Part shown: positions 54,959 through 64,000 of the stretch, one piece after another
How the letters are laid out: each line of letters opens with the position of its first letter
Numbering within the stretch: position 1 is the stretch's first letter
From: Chengkuizengella sediminis
Lineage (GTDB): Bacteria; Bacillota; Bacilli; Paenibacillales; KCTC-33759
DNA length: 64,000 nt
Reading direction: 5' to 3'
Assembly (NCBI RefSeq): GCF_010078385.1
Contig: NZ_SIJC01000002.1
Span: 1-64,000 of the forward strand
Notes under the pieces: model-generated
Seen by the model: the letters and a program-made list of their open reading frames with translations, nothing else
Told to the model about the DNA's origin: nothing
The model's database searches: none
Program-made: the position numbers and the translations under genes

Positions 54959-54999
54959 AGTATCCTTCGATTCGTATGTTTGGTCGGAGGGTATTTTTA
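54959..54999 (+). terminator. Terminator after the methylcitrate genes
   Basis: AGTATCCTTCGA-TTCGTATGTTTG-GTCGGAGGGTATTTTTACT; the stem uses some G-T pairs. Confidence 0.6.
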
Positions 55000-55075
55000 C
55001 TTGAAGATAAAAACCACAGAAGCATAATATATTTTGCACTTTCATAGAAATTTAGGTATAGAGGAGGAGATTAAA

Positions 55076-55510
55076 ATGAATGAGCAAAACTATCGTAATC
55101 ATGCTCGGTTGCACCCAATGTATCATTATATTGGTGCACCCATAGTACTAATGGTTTTTATTGGTACAATCATTAATTTAGTTTTATCCATTTCATCAGG
55201 GGAAAATATTTCTATTGCTCTTCTTTGGATTGGAGGCTCTATTGGACTATTTGTAGTTTTTGGACTTGTAAGGATATATTCCATCAAGGTTCAAGATCGT
55301 GTAATTCGTTCGGAAGAAAATTTGCGTCATTATGTTCTTACAGGCCGTTTATTAGATCCAAGTTTAACAATCAGTCAAATTATTGGTTTGCGATTTGCAA
55401 GTGATGAAGAGTTTCCAGCTTTATGTGAACAAGCGAGTAAAGAAAATCTGGATAAGAAACAAATTAAAAAAGCAGTAAAGAATTGGCGTGGAGATTATTA
55501 TCGTGTGTAA
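55076..55510 (+). CDS. DUF6526-type membrane protein
   Basis: A 144-residue protein; GAGGAGGAGATTAAA before ATG 55076 sets the start. Two membrane helices lie at about 20-42 and 53-76. The cytosolic part RIYSIKVQDRVIRSEENLRH and RLLDPSLTISQIIGLRFASD matches the DUF6526 family of Bacillales (HARxHPxYHY near the start). Role unknown. Confidence 0.8.
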   Translation: MNEQNYRNHARLHPMYHYIGAPIVLMVFIGTIINLVLSISSGENISIALLWIGGSIGLFVVFGLVRIYSIKVQDRVIRSEENLRHYVLTGRLLDPSLTISQIIGLRFASDEEFPALCEQASKENLDKKQIKKAVKNWRGDYYRV

Positions 55511-55531
55511 AGAGATGTAAATTAAGATATA

Positions 55532-55558
55532 AAAAGCGCTGAAAAGCGCTCTTTTAGT
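55532..55558 (+). terminator. Terminator
   Basis: AAAAAGCGCT-GAAA-AGCGCTCTTTTA. Confidence 0.8.
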
Positions 55559-55559
55559 T

Positions 55560-56229
55560 TCCTTTAAACTAAATACTTACTTCAAATTACATCAAAAAAT
55601 ATTTTTCTCACGTATCATACACTTATTGTAAACTAGTACTAGAAAGGTTTTTAATTTTATTGGATTGGTATACGATTTCGTAAATGTAATTGCCTAGTCT
55701 TTCATTGCTGATTATATCCGTACAACACAGTGTTTGAGTTATTTAGTTATAACAGTGTAAGGAGATTATAATACTTCCCATGCATTATAAATAAAAATAC
55801 TTTAGATATTTCTTAAAATTTTAAAGTGAAATATTAAATTATTTTAGTGACAGAAAAAGTGAAATCTATTATTGTTTAGTTAAATAAAATATATATTCTA
55901 GTTTTTTTCACTAGTCTTCGTTTTTCTACTACCACTACTATACTCTTTCTAGTAGTGATACCACTTATTGAAACTATACTAAAATGTGAAGTCTCAATTT
56001 ACATTCTCACCTTAAATCTACAAGTTAGAATTTTATTCAATCCTCTACTTTTAAAAAAAATCACTTTAATAGTGTTAATTTTATTAGATTTTTATTTCTA
56101 CTATCACTTATGACGTATAGATGACTACTCTAAAAAAATATGGATTATAAAATATCCTCTTATGTTATATTGAGCCAAGTGAATAAGCACTTTTGTGGAT
56201 GAATATAGATTGTATTGTGTCTTTTCCAG
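55560..56229. promoter_or_regulatory. Long non-coding leader region of the cellulase genes
   Basis: About 670 bases without a gene. It contains an 8-bp-arm inverted repeat CACTACTA/TAGTAGTG (55933-55957), and CACT/AGTG motifs recur along the stretch (TCACTAGTC, CCACTTATTG, ATCACTTTAATAGTG, AAGTGAATAAGCACTT). These may be binding sites of a regulator of the cellulases. No confident -10/-35 pair was picked. Confidence 0.35.
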
Positions 56230-56269
56230 AAAAATTTCAGTCATAAGATTGAAATTTTATTTTTTTTTT
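56230..56269 (+). terminator. Leader terminator (possible attenuator) before the GH9 gene
   Basis: AAAATTTCAGTC-ATAA-GATTGAAATTTT followed by a run of about ten T, 75 bases before the TTG start. With no plus-strand gene upstream for 700 bases it looks like a transcription attenuator of the cellulase operon. Confidence 0.6.
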
Positions 56270-56281
56270 AAAGGAGGTGAA
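56270..56281 (+). promoter_or_regulatory. Orphan full SD directly after the leader terminator (STAB-SD candidate)
   Basis: AAAGGAGGTGAA, with no start codon at a usable distance (the following bases read ATTTAATTTAGG). It lies about 60 bases before the true ribosome-binding site of the GH9 gene. Confidence 0.45.
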
Positions 56282-56286
56282 TTTAA

Positions 56287-59583
<3,297 letters not shown>

Positions 59584-59618
59584 GTCATTATGGTATCTAG
59601 GTGATATTTTATTTTCAG

Positions 59619-59656
59619 TCTTTCAGTGGGGATTGAGAAGAAGACCCCACTGAAAG
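59619..59656 (+). terminator. Perfect 13-bp stem-loop between the two cellulase genes
   Basis: TCTTTCAGTGGGG pairs with CCCCACTGAAAGA around a 12-base loop, but no T-run follows. It more likely processes or protects the upstream mRNA than ends transcription. Confidence 0.55.
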
Positions 59657-59725
59657 AAAGGTTCCATTAAGTATATTATTTATAGTTGTCTTATTTTTTG
59701 ATAGATGAAAGGAGATTAAATATTC

Positions 59726-62700
59726 ATGGGGAAAATATTTTTGTTTAATAACCATAAGTTAAAGAGAAAATGTTTTGTGATTTTCACCTCATTGCTGCTC
59801 ATACTATCTACCATCAATGTATCTTTTGTTCAAGCAGACTTTGATACTGGAAACGTGCGTGTCAATCAGATCGGTTATTTACAAGATGCAGATAAAGTCG
59901 CCACGATTATCAATAACTCTACATCATCCCTCAATTGGGAGTTAAGGGAAATAGGAAGCGGGAATGTTGTTGCTAACGGAACAACTTCAGTGTATGGAAA
60001 TGATCTAGCTTCTGGTGATTTTGTACATCATGCAGATTTTTCATCGGTAACTACTTCAGGTAATTACACCCTTTGGGTTAATGGAGAAGGTGAAAGTGTT
60101 CCTTTTACAATTGGTACAGATTTATATCCAAATCTTGCGAAAGAAGCGATGGAGTATTTCTATTTTCATAGAATGGGTACAGATATTGAGGTGCAATATT
60201 TGACAGATCCTACTTTTGCTCATAGTGCCCTTCATCCAGGGGATAGCAGTATTAGCTGTTATAACGACTGGTGCAACGGAGATGTTTTAGATGTAAAAAA
60301 TTCATGGGCAGATGCCGGGGATTTTGGCATTTATTCAGTGAATCAAGCGATTTCAGCTTGGACATTATTAAATTTATTAGAAAGATATCCATCCGTTTTC
60401 CCAGATGGATCTTTAAATATTCCTGAAAACGGGAATGGTATCCCAGATATATTAGATGAAGTGAATTTTGGTTCAACATTTATGAAAGGGATGTTGCCTG
60501 CTTCAGGTGGATTAGCCTCACATAAGGTTCACAATACCAACTGGAGTGCTTTTCCACTAACAAATATTGCTGGAGAAAATGGAGAGGAAAGATTCGCACA
60601 GCCCCCTTCTACAAATGCTACGTATGCTGTTGCTCGTAATCTTGCACATTTAGCTAGATTGCTGAATGCTTATGACCCAGCTTATGCTGCAGAATTATGG
60701 AATACAGCGGAATTAGCATGGACTAGAGCGGAAGCCAATCCAAATGTAGATTATTCAGATAGTACAGGTGATGCAACTGGCGGTGGGGATTATGGAGATA
60801 CGAAAAATAGTGATGATCAATACACAGCTGCTGTCGAACTTTATTTAACTGCCTATGCTTTGAATGATAGTGATGAACAAACCTACCAATCATCTGTTGT
60901 GAATTCACAGCATTATAAAGAAATAAGTCATTTTGATTGGGCAGAAGTGACGGGTGCAGGAACATTATCGTTATTGACAGCTGCAAATGATCTTCCAGCA
61001 CAAGACATCACAGATATGGAGAATAATCTTTTAACTCATGTAGATTTAAACATTATGAATGTATTAACTACAGAAGGATATCCAGTTCCTCTGTCTGGAA
61101 GTAATACCTATCCATGGGGTTCTAACTCATTTATCGTGAATTCAATGATATTTATGGCATTTGCTTATGACATTAGTGGAGATATAACGTATTTAAAAGG
61201 CATCCATAAAACTATGGATTACTTGATGGGCAACAATGCAATGAAAATTTCCTACATTACCGGTTATGGTGAATTTAATGAATCAGACACACATGATCGT
61301 TGGGCGTGGGGCAAATATCAAGGAGGAACACCGTATCCAAAAGGATGGTTGTCAGGAGGACCCAATAACGATAATTCAAATGATCCAGCTACACCACAAG
61401 GGCAACCAGCAGCCAAATCCTATGCAGATAAAGATACAGCACCTAGTGCTTGGGCATCTAAAGAGAATACAATTAACTGGAATGCTCCATTAGTTTGGAT
61501 ATCTCAGTATATAAATGATACACAAGCGGATTTAAGCGCACCTGATGTTCCAACTGTACCGAGTGCCCCATCTTCATTAAGTGTTTCTGCTGGAAATGGG
61601 GAAGTATCATTAAGCTGGAACAGCGTGTCTGATGCAGATAGTTATACAGTAAAACGAGCAGCTACTTCAGGAGGTCCATATAATACGATTGAAAACAATG
61701 TTATAGGAACGTCGTATACCGATGTCGGATTAACCAATGGCACAATGTATTATTATGTTGTTAGTGCTGTGAATGAAGTTGGAGAATCAAATGATTCAAA
61801 TCAAGTTGCAGTAATGCCAGAAGAGCCTGGGGATATGTCTCAGAATGAAGCACGATTTTTAACGATGTATGAACAAATTAAAGATCCTAATAACGGATAC
61901 TTTTCACCTGAAGGAATTCCGTATCATTCCATTGAAACGTTATTAAGTGAAGCACCAGATTATGGACACATGACAACCTCAGAAGCTTATAGTTATTGGT
62001 TATGGTTAGAAACGTTATATGGTTACTTTACTGATAATTGGACACCATTAGAGGACGCTTGGGATAACTTGGAAACCTTTATTTTGCCAATTAATGAAGG
62101 AGATGGTGTAGAGGAACAGCCAACGATGAGTTATTATAATCCATCTAGTCCTGCCACTTATGCACCTGAACATCCTTATCCAGACATGTATCCTAGTTTA
62201 TTAGGCAATTCTGTACAAGCGGGATCTGATCCACTAGATGCGGAATTAACAGCAACTTATGGAGATAATGAAACTTATTTAATGCACTGGATTTTGGATG
62301 TAGATGACTGGTATGGTTACGGCAATACCTTGAATCCTTCTCATACTTCAACATATGTAAATACGTTCCAAAGAGGAGAACAAGAATCAGTATGGGAGGC
62401 AGTAACACATCCTTCACAAGATGATTTTACTTTTGGAAAACCAGGTGAAGGTTTTGTTTCCTTATTCGTAGATGACGGCGCGACTCCTGCTCCACAATGG
62501 AGATATACGGCTGCAACAGATGCGGATGCTCGAGCAGTACAGGTCATGTATTGGGCAAAGGAATTAGGGTACAACAATCCAAATTATTTAGATAAAGCGA
62601 AAAAAATGGGAGATTATTTACGTTATGGCATGTATGATAAATATTTCCAAGAAATTGGTAGTGCATCTGATGGCACTCCTACACCTGGTACTGGTAAAAA

Positions 62701-64000
62701 TGCAAGTCATTATCTCATGTCATGGTACACTGCATGGGGTGGAGGACTCGGCGAGATGGGTGCGGGCAATTGGTCATGGAGAATAGGTTCAAGCCATACA
62801 CATCAAGCGTATCAAAATACGGTAGCAGCTTATGCATTATCTCAAGGGGGATTAATTCCTGAATCTGCTACAGCTCAAGAAGATTGGGAATTATCTTTAG
62901 AACGTCAATTAGAATTATATACTTGGCTATTATCTGCTGAAGGTGGTGTAGGCGGAGGAGCCACCAATAGTGTTGGTGGAGATTATTCAAGTTATCCTTC
63001 AGGTGTAAGTACATTTTACGATTTAGCTTACGACGAAGATCCTGTATATCATGACCCTCCATCAAATACATGGTTTGGATTCCAAACATGGCCACTAGAG
63101 AGAGTAGCTGAATATTATTACATTTTAGCTGAGAATGGAGATACAAGTTCTACGAATTTCCAAATGGCAAAAGAAGTGATTGATAAATGGATCGATTGGT
63201 CCATTGATTATACGTTCGTAAATGAGAAGCCAGTAACAGATGGTGATGATTATTTCTTAGATACGAATGGGGAACAGATCTTAGGAGGTATGAATCCAGA
63301 TATAGATACAACACCTGATCCAGGTCAATTTTATATTCTTGGAGGTCAAGAGTGGAGTGGTCAGCCTGATACATGGAATGGATATGAAAATTTTACTGGA
63401 AATCCTGATTACCATGCGATTGCTAAGGGTGCCAGTCAAGATGTAGGGGTATTAGGAAATTACATCAAAGCGTTAACCTTCTACGCAGCAGGTACAAAAG
63501 CTGAAAATGGGGATTATTCAGTACTGGGAAATCAAGCTAAGGATATGGCAGAGCAATTATTGAACGTAGCATGGAGTTTTAACGACGGTGTAGGGATTGT
63601 AACTGAGGAACAAAGAGGAGATTATTATCGTTATTTTGAAAAAGAAATTTATTTCCCTGATGGATGGACTGGAACATTTGGTCAAGGCAATACCATCCCA
63701 GGAGCAGGTGGAATTCCTTCTGATCCAAGTAAGGGTGGAGACGGAGTATATATTAGCCATCATGAATTACGTCCAGAAATTAAAAATGATCCAAACTGGT
63801 CTTATTTAGAAAACTTATATAATTCTTCTTGGAATGCAGGAACTGAAACATGGGAGAATGGAACACCAACTTTTACTTATCACAGGTTCTGGTCACAAGT
63901 GGATATGGCAACGGCTTATGCTGAATTTGATCGTTTAATTGGAGATACTACTCCGACTGAACCGAATGCACCAACAGGAGTTACTGCTCTTCCTGATGAT
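59726..64000 (+). CDS. Secreted GH9-FnIII-GH48 fusion cellulase (3' end outside window)
   Basis: At least 1425 codons without a stop, to the window end. AAAGGAGATTAAATATTC precedes ATG 59726. Signal peptide 1-36. A CelD_N-type Ig domain (about 40-125, VRVNQIGYLQDADKVA), then a theme-C GH9 barrel (about 130-600; DVKNSWADAGDFGIYSVNQA, and the catalytic Glu in SKENTINWNAPLVW). The usual PHHR near the third conserved block reads THDR. A FnIII module spans about 610-705. A complete GH48 cellobiohydrolase follows (about 710-1405; EARFLTMYEQIKDPNNGYFS, and catalytic Glu in MTTSEAYSYWLW). Another FnIII begins (PNAPTGVTALP). A CBM probably follows outside. It hydrolyses crystalline cellulose by combining endo- and exo-activities. 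Confidence 0.9.
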   Translation, partial: MGKIFLFNNHKLKRKCFVIFTSLLLILSTINVSFVQADFDTGNVRVNQIGYLQDADKVATIINNSTSSLNWELREIGSGNVVANGTTSVYGNDLASGDFVHHADFSSVTTSGNYTLWVNGEGESVPFTIGTDLYPNLAKEAMEYFYFHRMGTDIEVQYLTDPTFAHSALHPGDSSISCYNDWCNGDVLDVKNSWADAGDFGIYSVNQAISAWTLLNLLERYPSVFPDGSLNIPENGNGIPDILDEVNFGSTFMKGMLPASGGLASHKVHNTNWSAFPLTNIAGENGEERFAQPPSTNATYAVARNLAHLARLLNAYDPAYAAELWNTAELAWTRAEANPNVDYSDSTGDATGGGDYGDTKNSDDQYTAAVELYLTAYALNDSDEQTYQSSVVNSQHYKEISHFDWAEVTGAGTLSLLTAANDLPAQDITDMENNLLTHVDLNIMNVLTTEGYPVPLSGSNTYPWGSNSFIVNSMIFMAFAYDISGDITYLKGIHKTMDYLMGNNAMKISYITGYGEFNESDTHDRWAWGKYQGGTPYPKGWLSGGPNNDNSNDPATPQGQPAAKSYADKDTAPSAWASKENTINWNAPLVWISQYINDTQADLSAPDVPTVPSAPSSLSVSAGNGEVSLSWNSVSDADSYTVKRAATSGGPYNTIENNVIGTSYTDVGLTNGTMYYYVVSAVNEVGESNDSNQVAVMPEEPGDMSQNEARFLTMYEQIKDPNNGYFSPEGIPYHSIETLLSEAPDYGHMTTSEAYSYWLWLETLYGYFTDNWTPLEDAWDNLETFILPINEGDGVEEQPTMSYYNPSSPATYAPEHPYPDMYPSLLGNSVQAGSDPLDAELTATYGDNETYLMHWILDVDDWYGYGNTLNPSHTSTYVNTFQRGEQESVWEAVTHPSQDDFTFGKPGEGFVSLFVDDGATPAPQWRYTAATDADARAVQVMYWAKELGYNNPNYLDKAKKMGDYLRYGMYDKYFQEIGSASDGTPTPGTGKNASHYLMSWYTAWGGGLGEMGAGNWSWRIGSSHTHQAYQNTVAAYALSQGGLIPESATAQEDWELSLERQLELYTWLLSAEGGVGGGATNSVGGDYSSYPSGVSTFYDLAYDEDPVYHDPPSNTWFGFQTWPLERVAEYYYILAENGDTSSTNFQMAKEVIDKWIDWSIDYTFVNEKPVTDGDDYFLDTNGEQILGGMNPDIDTTPDPGQFYILGGQEWSGQPDTWNGYENFTGNPDYHAIAKGASQDVGVLGNYIKALTFYAAGTKAENGDYSVLGNQAKDMAEQLLNVAWSFNDGVGIVTEEQRGDYYRYFEKEIYFPDGWTGTFGQGNTIPGAGGIPSDPSKGGDGVYISHHELRPEIKNDPNWSYLENLYNSSWNAGTETWENGTPTFTYHRFWSQVDMATAYAEFDRLIGDTTPTEPNAPTGVTALPDD

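Noticed and set aside
60252-63763. Minus-strand open frames of 68-92 codons
   Set aside because: Antisense to the continuous GH9-FnIII-GH48 reading frame; composition is His/Leu-rich low-complexity, as expected for shadows.

Overview
The window is AT-rich, with Firmicutes-style ribosome-binding sites (AGGAGG, frequent TTG and GTG starts), intrinsic terminators, SLH-domain surface proteins and many signal-peptide exoenzymes. This fits a spore-former-type Bacillales bacterium near Paenibacillaceae. A cellulolytic, possibly marine relative such as Chengkuizengella is an inference only. No rRNA, tRNA or CRISPR array was found.

Layout. (1) 1-9.7 kb is a worn accessory zone. It holds two pieces of a class III lanthipeptide synthetase gene facing away from each other, a secreted beta/gamma-crystallin protein, a catalase-like gene, and remnants of Tn3, IS6 and IS3 elements, an MFS transporter and a fasciclin gene. 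It also holds the first of two paralogous secreted proteins. (2) 9.7-13.4 kb carries a NarL/DesR-type two-component system divergent from a membrane-anchored alpha/beta hydrolase. (3) 13.6-17.5 kb is a compact hypA / iron-sulfur flavoprotein / hypB cassette that looks anaerobe-derived, with no hydrogenase genes in view. (4) 17.8-30.9 kb is mixed metabolism and export: a GltB-like FMN enzyme, a broken class D beta-lactamase, the second secreted paralogue, leucine dehydrogenase, a MocR regulator divergent from a LysE exporter, an LVIVD-repeat protein and a beta-propeller lipoprotein. (5) 31-44 kb encodes the exported surface machinery: a 1455-residue subtilase, an SLH-anchored Ig-repeat protein, a cation/Ca2+ antiporter, a thermolysin-type protease and a GH18 enzyme.

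(6) 44.3-51.8 kb is an eight-gene minus-strand operon: three small unknown proteins, an SDR, an aromatic-amino-acid-decarboxylase-like enzyme, an aminotransferase, an ATP-grasp ligase and an MFS exporter. The SDR, ATP-grasp ligase, exporter and aminotransferase match the logic of bacilysin-type (BacC/D/E/F) dipeptide antibiotic pathways, but the decarboxylase and small proteins replace the prephenate steps. It is the best candidate here for an undescribed system. (7) 52-55.5 kb holds methylcitrate-cycle genes (citrate/methylcitrate synthase, MmgE/PrpD) behind a cre-like site, plus a DUF6526-type membrane protein. (8) 56.3-64 kb holds a cellulase pair: a GH9-CBM3-FnIII3-CBM3 endoglucanase and a GH9-FnIII-GH48 fusion that runs off the window end.

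A recurring feature is a near-perfect Shine-Dalgarno sequence in the 5' leader, well upstream of the real RBS and not followed by an ordinary gene. It occurs before four genes for large exported proteins (crystallin protein, subtilase, thermolysin, GH9 cellulase) and resembles the STAB-SD mRNA-stabiliser of Bacillus thuringiensis cry3A.
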